From Coriolopsis trogii (lineage: Eukaryota > Basidiomycota > Agaricomycetes > Polyporales > Polyporaceae), in contig JAHYIO010000039.1 in NCBI GenBank assembly GCA_020543525.1, forward strand, positions 124,001 through 188,000: a DNA stretch of 64,000 nt, written 5' to 3'. Under the pieces are notes generated by a model. The model had not been told where the DNA came from. It made no database searches and saw only the letters and a program-made list of their open reading frames with translations. Shown one piece after another: positions 31,486-44,380 of the stretch (the stretch's first letter is position 1; each line of letters opens with the position of its first letter). The position numbers and the translations under genes were made by a program.

Positions 31486-33520
31486 GATAAGATGGGATGA
31501 GGAGAGGAGGTGGGCTGTAGGATGAGACGCGGCGCGCGGTATGTCGGGGACCGAGAGGGACGTTGTGAGCGTGCACGCAGCTGGAGGTTATATACGCACC
31601 GAGAGCTGGACGAGTAGAGAAGAGTTCTGCGTGAGAGAGCGGTACGGAAAGAGTACGTACGGCCAGGATCCGCTTCCTGTTCGCGTCCACCCCCGGCGAG
31701 ACTGCTGCCATATCGGGGGATCGCGACCTCCAGCGCAAGCCATGGACCGAAGCTGCCACTGCCCTCGTAGGTCGAGTGTCGTCGCTTGCCATCATCTCTG
31801 CGTCGAGGCAAGCGCATCCGACTGCAGGAGCTCGCGAATACACGGTCATGTGACCGTGTCTGCCCTTGACGCGTCGTGCCTAAAGGCTAAAAGACTGCGA
31901 CTAGTGCACGTCGTCCTCGTGCCGGCGCAGGACGAGTACGTACAGCTGAGCGTTCCATGTATCCCACCGTCCGCTGCCGTCTCATGCACCTGAGAAACCG
32001 GACCCCGGCCTCCTGGTCTTCGGCACCGCGCCTGTATCGCATACGTCCCTCGTCAGAGACAGACTTGCCTCGGCTAAGTGGACGATCATGTCCGCCGTCG
32101 CTCTCTCTCGGTCTCCCGTCAAGGTATCTGCCCTACTACGATCTCCCTGGCGTCCTTGGGTACTCATCGCGCGCGGTACTTGCAGCAGGGAACGCACGAG
32201 TCCTCGACCGGGTACGCCGCAGACCACTCGACCAATGACATCACAGAATGGTCCGCCTTCAGTGCGTCCTTGACCGAACCCACTCTCGCACACAACTGCG
32301 GAACATGGTGCCCGATCCTACACACGCTCGTACGTCTTCACCACTCTCTCCCAAACATCCAAGAATCCATCCGGCGCACGTATGCTACATGCATGATCTC
32401 ACTCACTCACTCGCAGCCCCATCTCCCCCGACCAGCGCCCGTCGCTCCCCACATGGCCCCGACGCTCCCCCCCAGCGCTATCTCTTTACCCTTGCGCCCC
32501 GTCCGCTGCCGTCGCGCACACCTGTGGCACCACCCTCAACGCAACTGCGCCCTCTCCACGCGGGTGTGTACGCCGTCATACCTGCACGGCCAAGAAAATG
32601 AGTGACCCTCTCCAGTCCCGCTCCTCGCTCGCTCGCTCCCGCCCGTACTGAGTACTGATTCCCCGCTCTCGCCAGGGAACGGACCGGACGCGCTCTGTCA
32701 GGGGAGACATCTCCGAGGACCAAGGACGTGCCCTTGGGCATTCATACTTGACCGGTCAGGCCTCCAGGGACCCAGGGCGAAACACGGGGGTATCACGGTG
32801 CATGGTCCTCGCGCGATCGTCCTCCTTTCCCTGCTCATCGTCTGCCGCCCCGGGCCCGGTTTCTCATTCCCCTCAGCCGCGAGCTGAGTGGGAACATACT
32901 GTACATCGAACGACCACAGCGTCTTCACGCTTCGGATCTAGAGGCCCTGAGCGGTCTGCAGGGCACTCAGTCCTGTATCTCCCGCGATCGCTCCCTCCGT
33001 ACATCAGCGTACTTGCACCCTCACGAGTCACACATCCCGGACGCTAGCGAACGAGCTCGATCCGAAACGCGAGACGCGAACCACGAATCGCTACCGGTCC
33101 AGTCTGCTGCCTGCTGCCATGCATATGACTCGCACTCGAACCTGGCCGCCGCCTCACTAGTACTGGCAGTCACACGCGAGCGCGATCGCCCCCACCGACG
33201 TCCCGCACCGCCCCGCGCCCGGCTACACATCTCCTGCCAGGCAGCCTGGTAGTGGTACGGCGCACACGAGTGTCCTGACGGAGGGTCATCGGCGGGGCGG
33301 TCGCACCGGTCTGGAGACACTACGCCAAGTGTCAGGTCCCGCGGGACGAACCGCCCCCAGAAGGTGCCGGAGCGAACTCTCGATGAGCAGCTCTCGATCA
33401 CGGATATTATCATTGTCATTACAGTAAGGAGCGGGATGGATCACGATTCACGGTACACGGTTCACGGTTCACGAGCACAGAAAAGGCGACGACGAGAGAA
33501 GCGATGCGGTCCCTCCCGGG
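31486..33520. other. 2-kb pyrimidine-skewed spacer, no gene supported
   Basis: Between the start of the thioesterase gene and the 3' end of the ABC transporter. C+T-rich on the + strand with overlapping open frames in several phases (31957-32605 and 32748-33252), none with recognisable domains. It holds the thioesterase promoter, but no single element stands out. Confidence 0.4.
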
Positions 33521-36500
33521 CTAGTATGAAGGGGCGGTCAAGCCCACAGCGGCGTATATCGCCTCCCTCTCGTCCTTGGCCGCGTCGTCGACGAGCCGCC
33601 GGAACTCGCTCGCCCGGCCCTCGGCCAGCAGGTTCGCCAGAGTGTCGAACTCGACCTGCAGAACGTGGCATGTCAGCGGAAAGCCCAGAATACGCTTGTG
33701 TCCTCCACTCACCATCTCGCCGTCCTTCAGGACCATCTGGTGGACACGTTCCGAGCCGAGCGTGAGTGATAGGGTTCCGTGGAGGACGAGCACCGTACGA
33801 CGACTCACCACCCGATCGTAGTCCCTGATCGTCTGCAGCCGGTGCGCGACCGTCACCACCGTCGCGCCCCCCTCCCGCGCCAAATACGCCCGGAGGCTCT
33901 TCTGGATCCTCCCATCGCTCTCGTGATCTACATACACCCGCCATCAGCACACACACACACACGCACACGCGCCCTCACAGGGAAGAGACGGAGAGGAACG
34001 CACCGATCGACGACGTCGCCTCGTCCATGATCAGCAGCCTGCTCTTCCGCACGATCGCCCGCGCCAACGCGATGATCTGCCTCTCGCCCGCCGACATGTC
34101 CCCCTCGCCCTTGATCTCCCGCTTCAGCGTCAGCCTCCCACCCGCGCCCGCGCCCGCCGCAGGCGCAGACGCGACATCGTCGAGCCCTTGCGCGCTGCGC
34201 AGCGCGCCCTCGAGCTCCTCGGTCCCGTACCGGTCGAACGGGTCCAGGTTCTGCCGGATCGTGCCTGCGAACAGCTCCGCCTGTACACACACGCGCGCAC
34301 ACACCAATACCCAAGGCCGCGTTCAATACGCTGCAGAAAGGTTCAAGACGACGAGTCACGACGTACGTTCTGCGCGATGATCGTGATGCTCTTCCGGAGC
34401 GTGGCGAGGTCGACGGCGCCGATCGGCCGCCCGGCGTACACGACGGACCCTTCGGAGCGGAACCGCGGCTGGACGTTGGGCGGCACGTTCGTCAGGATGC
34501 AGCGGAGGAGCGCCAACATCAGTGTGCTCTGCGCGTGGATGTTAGTCGCCTGCCTGGGCATGCACGCGCACACGACGTACCTTCCCACTCCCCGTGCGCC
34601 CGACTGCGACGAGGACGAGGACGATCAGCGCGCGTTCGTTTGGGCAGAGGAGTGAGGCAGAGACACTTGCCGATCCCGATACGCTCTCCGGGCTTGACGG
34701 TGAACGTGAGGCCCTTCAACACCTCGGGCGTACCGGCCGATTCGGAGTAGGCCGCTCTCAGGTTGCGCACCTCGAGCGAGCCTGCTTGCGGCCACTTCTG
34801 CGCGAGCGGACCGAGCTCGTCCGGGTGCAGGCCTTCGGGGCTGTCCCCGGAACCCATCAAGTCGGCTTCCTTCTCGATGTCGAGGTACTGCTCGATGCGC
34901 TCGAGACTGGACACCATGTCAGTGAGAGGCAAAAGAGGATGCTATCACACGAAAACAGACCTGTTGCCTGCGGGGACGACGTCAGATGTCAACCATGTGA
35001 ACGAGACCGAACGGAGACGTACCAGCCACCTCGAACGCGTTGAAGTTGCGCACAAAGTCAAAGATCTTCGTCATGGCCCCGACTGGCACGGACATGGTGC
35101 ATGAGCGACAGCGACACGCTACACAACGCACGTACTCACTAGCCATGCTGAGCGAGAACCCGATGTTCGACGCGTCGAGCTTCGCCACGTAGACGAGGTA
35201 CGCCGCCAGGCTGACCGTGAAAAGCGTCCCGATCATATCCGCGCGGACGACGACCCATCTGCAGAGCGTCCACCTTGAGCGTCTTCCTCAAGGTGTGAAG
35301 CGACATGACATGAGGATGCTCACCGGTTGAGATTGAAGAACGTGTTCGACGCCCGAGTCCAAGGATCGATACGCTTGAACATCTCCCTCCGGAACCGTTC
35401 CTGCGCCTTGTACGCGCGTATAGACACTGCCAGGATTTGAATCGTGTGAGCCTCGTCATGGAACTCCTCGCCCCTCGACCGCACTCACCCAGTCCCGCGA
35501 TGGTCGTGTTCAAATGTCCGATGAGCGGCGCGCGGGTGATGCTCTCCGCGCGCTTGACCGGCAGCTGAGCCCGCATGTAGACGCGGGTGAGCCAGACGCA
35601 GAAGAAGGCGACGAGGGCGACGCCGATGCTGAACACGGGTGCGACCAGGACGACGACGAGGAGCCTGACGACGAGGAGACACGCCAGCTGGACGATCGTG
35701 AACAGGCTGGTCGTGACCTGGTTGTCGACTGGTGGAGAGAGATAGGATCAGCACGACCGTGCGCTGCCTCTCCTGAAAGAGTTACTCACTGATACCGATG
35801 TCCTCGGTGCAGCGAGCGATGATCCGGCCAGTGGGAGTAGTCTCGATCCACCTCAAGGTCGTGCCGAGGATGGCGTCCATCAGCCTCTTGTGGATCACCG
35901 CACAAGCTCGGAGGGAACCCTCCATGTGCAATGCACGGGCGCCAAAGTCCGCAAGCGTAGCTCCAAGAAGGAGAGCAGTGTAGATGCCCAGGAACCTGAC
36001 GATTGTCAATACGCAAACGCATTCGGAGCATTTGCTTACATACCACGAGATCGGGACGTCTGCCGAAGGGTGCTTCGCGTAGTCTTCCGCCCAAACACCC
36101 AGCAGCCAGTACTATGGAGCATTTCATGAGCGAAAGCGATATAGTCAATGAATGAGACTATCTTACCTGAGCATTGACAGCAGCCCCAGACGCAAACAGA
36201 GCAGAGATGAGCGTCAGCCAATACCAGACGGGACGGGCAGACATGTTCCCGAACAGCAAAGTCACTGTGCACGACAAACGTCCAATCAGTGCTCCTCCTG
36301 ACGAGCAGGCAAGGACAGTAACGTACGCGGACCCCATCCAACGTGTCCTTCTTTCGCCTCTTCTGCCTTCGTGGTAGGTGATAGCGCCCCCTTCTTCGAC
36401 TGAACCGGAGCGGTCTCCGGGACGATAGGGTCTTCCACGGCTTTGAAGAAGGTGCGAGCGATCTCACTGCGTTCGGCCTCGGACTGATCTCTGACCGAAA

Positions 36501-39500
36501 GCACGCGTCCTCCGGATCCCATGGCGACAATACGATGAGAGACTACCTTGAGAGCCTCGACGTTGTTGGACTGTAGAGTGCGCATGAGACACGTTCTGTT
36601 ATGTATGAACGAAGTAGAACTTACGACGACAAGCAGGGTCCTGCCCCGAAGAAGCTGTCCCTGGAAGCAATGGCGCATGATGTGCTGAACAGTGGTGTTG
36701 TCGAGGGCGGCAAGTACCTATGAAAGACTGTTGAGAGAGACAATCGACCATGCACTACCAAGGGATGACATACATCATCGATGAGAACGTACTCGCAGGA
36801 GGAGTATACAGCTCGGGCAAGTGATATCCGTGCCTTCTGCCCGCCGCTGAGAAGGACGTACTTCAGCTTCTACGCACAATGCAAACGGTGAGAGGTCTGA
36901 CCTGAGAGTGATTCCCCGTTCTCCGACCGCAGTGTCGTCGCCGTCGACCCAACCCTGGATATCTTTGTCCAGAGCACACTCGTAGAGCGTTCGCCTGTAC
37001 CGAGCGTCGTCATACGGAGAGCCGAACAGGATATTGTCCTAGCAGGGTGATAGGTCAGTGCGAAGGGTTGCAGCGTCATGGGAGAAACTCACCTTCACAG
37101 TACCCGCGACAATCCACGGCTCTTGCGGGACGAACGCGACACTGGTCTGAGCCGGGACGCTGGCAAATGCATTCTCCCCGAGAGGTCCATGCATCTCCCC
37201 TGTCAATAGGGTAAGCATACACATACGCCCGTTCCATTGACCACCGAGTGTGGAGACTTGCCGAGTACAGCCATGAGAAGGGACGTCTTTCCGCACGCGG
37301 TCGGACCACAGATGAGGTTGACACCCCTTTTCTCAAAGAAGACTTCGCCCTCGATGTTGAGTGAAGAATCGGACCCATCGTCTGCGGTTTGCTCCGACGT
37401 CCAAGTGTATCGAGCATCGCGGAAGCCTATGTGATCAGTGGCAGGTAGCGTTCGGGCGCTGGTGGTCAGTGCGGTACTCTCGTTGTACTGGTCGAGCAAT
37501 TCCGACTGTAGTTGTATGTGAGCGATTGGAGTCTTGAGCATTCACACTATACTACGCACCTCGTTAAGAAGACGACTGATCCTCTCAAGTGCGACCCAGC
37601 CTATGTGAGAAGTTGAGGAGTGAGATATAAGTACGTTTGCCGAGACGCACCTGCAGTGAGAATGGGTCTCCTGAAGAGGAAGTTGGCAAACTGAGTGCGG
37701 AGGATCTCAAACACTATTGATCAACCAATACGGTCAGGGAGGGTCACACTATCCAGCGTCCAACGAGCCACTCACGAGAGATAGAGGAAAAGACGATCGA
37801 AGCTAGAAAGCGTGCGTAGGGTTAGACCAATCTCACGAAAGGAAGAACTCAAGCAACAGACCTGACAGCTGGCGGTGCATAGCCAGAGTCTATACGTGCG
37901 ATATCATCAGATCTGGCCAAACCACACAATGATTCCAGCAGACTCACGTAAGTGGCGTACGTCGCGAGCATAACCACGAGCGGCACGGAAGTCCTGAGAA
38001 AGTTTCCATCAACAGGTACGCTCTCTTTCAGAGGCCAGAGACGTACTTCACCAATTCCATCCAGATGAGCATCAGCGTCGCCTTGCGCGCGCAGCGAAGC
38101 TCCTCTTTCCGGGCAGCGTCGATTTTGTCTCCTTGCTCATGCTCCCATCCCTGAAGCTTGACGGTGCGAATGTTCTTGAGCACTACCACAAGTCACGACA
38201 TCAGTATCCGCAGGACACATACAATGCGCGAAAGTCAACTCACTCTGCTCTACCAGCTTGACGCGTTGGTCGCCCTGGGAAGACGTTAGACAGAGCAGGG
38301 GCTACGACTTAAGTTGACAATCACCTTTGCTCTCTTCGCCTTCTCGTATACCCTGGTCATGTCGTTGATCCTCCCAGGAATAGGATTGAGAATCGCAAGG
38401 ACAGCAATCCCGACGAAAGTGCTGTCAAACTGTCAGCACGCAGAACGGCCCAGATACTCTATGCGTTCAACCGTACCTCCATCCCAAAATACCGTAGAGG
38501 AAGTAGATGGACCCGACGACTTGAATGGGCGTCTCGAACACTACACATCCGGTCAATCTCTCTCAACTCGTGAAGACACTGCAAGGGAGAATACGTACAG
38601 ACAAGCAACGGGAAAGTGCCAGAATTTGTCACAGTGCGAAGGTCGCTCGTCACCAAGTTGTTGATGGCAGGCATGTCTCCCTTCGGGTTCTTTTTAGGAG
38701 GAGCGGCCACACCGTTCGCTCCGGGACGCGGGGGAGACGCTGTGGCAACGTCTTTGGGTGTCTTCTTCTGACTCGACTTCGCTCTCATGCGGAGGGAATG
38801 GTCGTACATAAGCTGGGTCATGACCGCCTGAGTCCGCGCTACGACCAAGGTCTAGAAACAGACAAGCGGTGTATATGAGTATCCCCCATAAATGATACCC
38901 AGGGAGAGTTCCTCGTCAATGTATACGTACCGAGACGTAGTGATAGAATTGCATAGCCATCGACACCGTCGTCGACCCGAGGAACAGAGCGGCAATCCAG
39001 AACCAGGGACGCAGTTCCTCGTGCTCAGCCCCGTGCTCGACGTAGCTACAAAGCAAGCGGGATTAGCGGACCCGCCACTGTGGCGCAGAGTCAATGTATG
39101 CCCACCCTAGGATGTGCTTCAGGCCGAGCGGCACAAGGAAAGAAGCGAAGCTCTGAAGATAACATTCGCGTCAGCTCAGTATAACCTTGCCAACATCTCA
39201 AGTCACGTACCGCGAGGATGACCATAGCACTCATAATCGCATAATCCCAACCTAGAAGCGCCGTCAGATCAAAGGTCCGATGTCTGAACGAGGCGATGCA
39301 ACAGAGCTCAACAGGTAGCATACTCACGGAATAGACGGATAAGCCCCCATACAATGCTCTTCGCTCCCTTTGATTGGCCAGCGTGGCGTAGCGGGTCCAA
39401 ATACTGCCAGTCGCACCATTGGTTAGATGTCCCCGACTACCCAAAAAGAGACTTCAGGGTGCGTACCTCGTAGCTCTTGTCCACCAGGTTCTCAACCATG

Positions 39501-40188
39501 TTGTTCTCGGCCAATGGGGGCATCTCCTCCACCCTGACGTGACTCACTCTCTGCGCGTAGCTGATGAGCGGGTTGAGCCAGCTGTAGCTGATCAGAGACC
39601 ACACGGACGCCGTCTCCTCTGGGCGAGGAGTGGTGTCCCATCTAGGAACACCAGGGAGTAGACGAGGAGAGACGAGGGGCAGCAGCACAGCGGCCAAAGT
39701 GAGTAGAGCGATTTTCACCCAGAGAGTCGGGCCTTCCGCAGTGTCGGCGGGAGCCAACGTGAAGGTCGCGAGTGGCCAGAGGTCCCTGTATGCGTATATC
39801 GACCAGACAACAAGGAGTACAACCGTACGCTGAATACTAGTGGCGTAGGTCCATTTGGATGCCTGTACCAGAGCCCGTCCCGTGAGACAGGAGGTGTAAC
39901 CCTGATGAACAAGTTGGTTAGTCGAGGTGAAGACACGAGGAACTGTGTACTCACGTATGCGACGGTTTGGAGAACATAGAAGGCCAGTAGCAGCAATTGT
40001 CCGTCGCTTCTAGCCATGTGTGGCGCAAGGGCCACAACATCCGCCACTGATAGAGCGAAGAGCGTAGCAGTAGAGGTGAAGGATGCCACATCACATATGC
40101 GTAGCAGCGACGTGTTGGGTCTAAAGACCGATGATTTCGCCTGCAACGAGACTTCCGGGTCGGAAAGCGCGTCGCCGGCACGTTCCAT
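33521..40188 (-). CDS. ABCC-type (MRP-like) full ABC transporter
   Basis: An intron-rich minus-strand gene (well over 20 exons) from ATG 40188 to the stop at 33521. Order: N-terminal hydrophobic segments (LLLLAFYVLQTVAYVSTQFL), a cytosolic linker, TMD1, NBD1, TMD2, NBD2. NBD1 has Walker A GPTACGKTSLLMAVLG, VPQEPWIVAGTVKDNILFG, and the signature LSGGQKARISLARA split by a 55-nt intron at 36905-36851. Its Walker B is CEYVLIDDV, with Asp in place of the catalytic Glu as usual for ABCC NBD1. NBD2 has Walker A VGRTGSGKS on a 23-nt micro-exon (34603-34581), signature MSAGERQIIALARA, Walker B LLIMDEATSSI and H-loop VVTVAHRLQTI. ABCC proteins export glutathione conjugates, organic anions or drugs at the vacuole or plasma membrane. 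The intron before the micro-exon is GC-AG. Substrate unknown. Confidence 0.9.
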
Positions 40189-41810
40189 GAAGGAGGAGGA
40201 TTGGAAGAGATAGCTGGGAGAGTCTGGAAACAGAAAGCGAGTGGTGCAGAAGAGAGGAGTGCTGCAGGGAGGTCCTGGCGCACAGATTGCCTTTAATACA
40301 AAATCTGGATTGGCACTGTGGCGCTGGCGCTGTTGCAACACAACGCCAGTTCTTTGTGAAACCGAGCAATGGACAAACACGTAGAAGGCGAGTGTCGCCG
40401 GCCGCGGCCAGACAACAGAGACTTTCCGGGAACAGTCGCTGTGCAACGCCTACAGCTTGTCCCAGTATTGCCCTCCTCCAAGCGACACAGGTATGAAAAA
40501 GTTGCAGATCTGGATAACTAGCGGTTCCCAACGCGTGCGTGTGCCAGCAGGTGGCAGTCACGGACCACGGTGGGTTAGTATCCGGAAGTCGCCCTTTTCA
40601 GACGTGGGGGCTGCGTTGTCGGTTGCGTCGCTTACGGGTGAAGAATGGATGGATGAAGACATGCGCCTGTGAGACCGTGTCGTAACATCCAGACGATTGA
40701 CATGACTCTGAGGTGCAAGGCCCGTCGACTGTGAAATGATGGCCATGCGCCTCCGCACCGACACACCTGAGCGCTTCCACACACGGCCTGCCGTCAGCGC
40801 CGACATCGACCCTAGGCGCTCGATGTCTTGTTTTCCTACGCAGTACACCTCCAGTCCGATTGTGTCCTTCCTTCCCTAAAATCGGTGCTTCTCATTCTTT
40901 GTGCCTCATTCTGCCGCTCTGGCATCGTGATTCCTAGGTGTCTTGCGAACAATAGGTCTGATGGTCAAGCTATCATCATACATCGCATTCTGCATCGGCC
41001 GGAATGAGTCACGGTCATAGCGGTGTATACCTGCTACTTCAAGCCTAGGGAGACGTGACTACGGAAGCTGCACCAGTCAATGTAGCGAGATCTTTTGACG
41101 TGAGGCTGTTCACCGACTCTTCTATCTGGATACAATCTCTTTCGCGCTGGTGTTCGTCTTGTCGAATTCTAGTCTCACGAGTTTGCTCATTATGCGATAC
41201 AGCCACTGCTTGCACGGCATTCGCAACTGGAATATCCTCGCTTTACTATATCCTAGATTGACTGGCGATCGGATAGCCTAGGCCCTAGAAGAAAAGTCTA
41301 CCGCAGCTGCAGCAGCCGTTGTACCGAGATGTGAGTTGACGATATTCCGCATACCTCACTGATGTTGACCAGATCTGTACAGACTCTGCTATAGGCAGAG
41401 GCAATCTGTTAGTATATGTAGTCGTCCCAAGCTTGGCAACTTGCGTCGCGCACCGCCTCGGATTACTGGCCACTCAGGGACAACGCGCCGCAGTAGGTCA
41501 TGGTTGGCAGTGCTTCTTGTATATGTTAACCTTTTTGTGACCCCTTATGATAAAAGCATTTGCTCACACAGACTACGCCATGCATGGCAGGTCGCGAAAT
41601 AGGCTCGAGATCAAGTCTTATAGTACGTTGATTGTTAGTATGCGGTCCAAGGACCTACTATCCACTTGCATCGATATCGTCGCTTCAGCTTCACGGATAT
41701 TATTCTTCAAGATCGACAGTATATGCAACACAGAAGCGATCATAGGAAACGGCCGAAGCATACATCCTCACGCTTCCGAGGTTGTGTTCCTCGGAAGCGT
41801 AAGAGCTTCC
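40189..41810. other. Upstream region of the ABC transporter and spacer
   Basis: The frame continues open upstream of ATG 40188 to 40446 but loses membrane-protein character, so 40188 was kept as start. The rest to 41810 is AT-richer with only short broken frames. Confidence 0.4.
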
Positions 41811-42957
41811 TCACCCTCCTCCGTCTTGATGTGTTGAACCTTCGAGTGTTTGGCTATCAAGAAGGACCTCTATCTGTTTGCTGCTCAAGCTGGTGGATGG
41901 AAAATGTGTGGTCGTCGAGGGTCCTTCGATAGTCCTCGGCGTGTCGCCCAGCTTTTTTATGTATCGGATGGGCAACGAAGCCTGTCCTCGAGTGAGTCCA
42001 GCAGTTGTTTCGATGCCCAACACAGTCACACTTCTTCTAATTCCCTACCCCCGTGGTCCGATTCCCAGAGCATTTCATATCTGAATGCAAACGTCGCCAC
42101 AAGGGCTCTAGATCTGAGCTTACACTTCTCTCTTCAGCCTCTTCCTCTCCAACTCCGACATCCTCAATTTCAGTTCCTTCTTAGTCTTCGGCAAGGATTC
42201 CACTTTTCGAGTCCGAAGTCTTTGCGTTTCCGCCAACTTTCTCCTTGGCTTTGCCCTGATTTCGATATTCTGTTTGGTCCGCATCACCGTGGAAGCCCGC
42301 TTTGCGATCTTATAGCTGACTTCTCTATGGCTTCCGGCCTCTGCTTCCGAGTCAAACTCCACTAGTTCGTTCTTCACGCACCCTAACTAGACACGCCACC
42401 TCCGAGGCTTCTCCTCTACATCCTCCATGTCCTCGCCAGGCTTGATAAGTTCCGCCTGCTTGCTGGGCACAGGTACGCACCGGGCTAGAGCCTTCTCCCC
42501 TACGCGACCCATCTCCTCGCGTCCACGCTGATCTCCCACTCGGTCTCCTCGCAGCTTTCGCTCGGCTCGTAGTCTTCGTCGTTGACCTCATCCATAAGTG
42601 GCACCTCCTCAATCGCCTGGGTCACCAGCGCCTCTCCTCGAAACCCTAGCCTCTATGTCTGGGTCTCTCACAAACTCGATGAGGCGGGATGCCTGGCCGC
42701 GCGTGACGTGTGGTGTCAATGGGCAACGTTCAAGTTGTGCAGACAGAGAGGCAAGTTATGTCGAGGTTTGTGAGTACTCACCGAGGCCGAGATTATCTAT
42801 AAACTCTTTGCTAGGGGTGTCGCCATTTCTGAACATGGTGATCAGCGTCCTTGCTTGGAGTTGCTTCCGCTTTCGTCACCAGACCTCAGCCGGGTTGTGG
42901 AGACGCACTGTTTCCCGTGGCCCACCTATCGGGAGTGTGGCCTTCCCAGCGCGCCAT
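41811..42957 (-). pseudogene. Decayed third member of the TKAEAS/GQAS two-repeat family
   Basis: Reading down the minus strand from ATG 42957: MARWEGHTPDRWATG matches the first exon of the two intact genes at 60-63 kb (MSWWRDYGPEMWATG and MSQWTDRRPDQWATA). Next comes LVTKAEA, and after a frame change TMFRNGDTPSKEFIDNLG, equivalent to KYEMGEQITQDFLDSLG. Then LASLSAQLERCPLTPHVTRG with QASRLIEF matches repeat 2, though no acceptor AG precedes it. Acidic (EEVPLMDEVNDEDYEPSESC) and basic (KTKKELKLRMSELERKRLK) stretches follow in shifted frames, and a last LTRGQASLPIRYIKKLG occurs near 41960. Part of repeat 1 is deleted, and several frames and stops block translation. Confidence 0.6.
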
Positions 42958-43171
42958 GGCGGTCGACGTTCTCCGAACGACAAAGCACTTCAATGGACGA
43001 ACGGTCGATAAGTACTGGTGACTGGTGAATGACCGGAAGTGATGGCGGGTTTGAAAGAGGCGGTAGAGGTGAATGCATTAGCATCCAACAGCACCCAAGG
43101 AGAAACTCACGGGCTCAGACTCTTCCAGTGAAGCAACGCCTTCGACAGCGTGAATGCGCTAAGGCGAGCAA

Positions 43172-43340
43172 TAGAGAGACTGGGGCAACGCAAGTGCTTT
43201 GGCGCACAATATACATAGAGGTGGTCGTGGGATCAATAAATAGGTTCCCTCAGGCTGTGTTGCCTGTGGCACCATTGATTGAATACAACCCACGTATCAG
43301 AACTGCGCTCTCCTGTCATGTTGAACACATGAATAAGAGA
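43172..43340 (-). repeat. Copy 1 of a ~170-bp dispersed repeat also found upstream of the HET gene
   Basis: On the minus strand this segment reads TGCCACAGGCAACACAGCCT and later GCACTTGCGTTGCCCCAGTC; the same order occurs at 58216-58387 on the + strand with roughly 80 per cent identity by eye. In both places it lies 5' of a gene start in the same relative orientation (pseudogene at 42957 here, HET gene at 58508 there). Confidence 0.75.
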
Positions 43341-43416
43341 CCAAGAATAAAGATATGGAAAATAATACACTTGTGGCGGTTTCCACAGAAGATAGGGTTA
43401 AATCAAACCACGCAAG

Positions 43417-44231
43417 CTACGGGTTGGTAAATATTTCCTGTGGGAAAAGGCATATGATGTTCAGCGCACGCGAACCACGACGAGGAGGTAAGACTCACGC
43501 TGTCGGTATATGTATACCACCACTGCAGTTTCGATCGCTCCCCCTTCACCTCCTCATTCATCGCTTCGTCCATGACCTTCACAATCCTATCGAATAGCCC
43601 GAGGCCGTCGATGACGTCGCATCGCTTCTCAGCGTTGTAGTTGGAATAGATGTACACGAGGCCATCCCAGTCGAGGGAGTACGGTCGAGCAACGCGCAAC
43701 GGAGTTCCCGCGAGTTCTGAAAGCCTGAGGACGGTTCTGAAGGTGGCCGAATTGCGCAAATTCATCATCAAGAGAGCGTTGTGGTAGTGTTCTTCGGTGA
43801 GATCTGCAAAGTCGACCTCCTCCTTGCCCCCGAACAGCTTGCGCCCGGCCTTCGAGGGGACAAAACGGAGGTGATGCCGTTGCGCATATGCGAGCATGTG
43901 CTCGGACTTAAAAGGCCAGCCGTATAGGCGCACCTCAGGTCGTGTGCCGCTGCTGGCAAGCTCTGTCTCATCAATCTCGTCGACAGGACCTCGAGCCTTC
44001 ATCAGTCTTGCCAGTTTCTACACAGTTGATGAGCAACTCGTATGGAATAGTCAAACTAGGTCAACCTACCCTCCTCTCAGCTCTCTTTGCCCTCTCTGGT
44101 GCTGGCGAAGGCTTGTATATTGGCTTTGCGACGAGCTTTTGTGCCTTGGGCACACGTGGTTCGTGCTCCTGGTTATCGAGTCTCTTGCGCTTGGCAGAGG
44201 ACCGAGTGTTATATTTGTGTGATGGTGACAT
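43417..44231 (-). CDS. Unrecognised protein, 233 aa
   Basis: Three exons: 44231-44070, 44017-43499, 43437-43417. The first exon is basic (HKYNTRSSAKRKRLDNQ, then AERAKRAERR-like), possibly a nuclear localisation signal. The main exon is globular and mixed: PEVRLYGWPFKSEHMLAYAQ, EVDFADLTEEHYHNALLMMN, GTPLRVARPYSLDWDGLVYI, LQWWYTYTDS. The last exon adds only six residues (EIFTNP). Frames join without stops and introns are normal, so the gene looks intact. No family recognised. The gene lies between two decayed loci, in a gene-poor patch of lower GC. Confidence 0.6.
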
Positions 44232-44380
44232 GGTAATCGGTTTGCGTTGTGGATAGGGAGTCGGCGAGAAGAAGGCGGAGAATGCAGCGGGTGAGGCAAG
44301 TTATGGATGGTGGTCGGAGACAAGTTCAAACCGCCGACTGTTTCTCTCTGCTAGCGCCCTAGATTGGCCATCTCGCGCGT

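Noticed and set aside
31957..33252. Several 60-175-codon frames on + strand
   Set aside because: Overlapping frames in pyrimidine-rich spacer, no domains, no consistent splicing.
33950..33975. CA-rich microsatellite
   Set aside because: A short CACACA run inside an intron of the ABC transporter; no sign of function.
36841..36930. Apparent degenerate ABC signature (LSGQT) in NBD1
   Set aside because: Arises from the wrong frame; splicing GTCAGA...TTCTCAG gives a normal LSGGQ.
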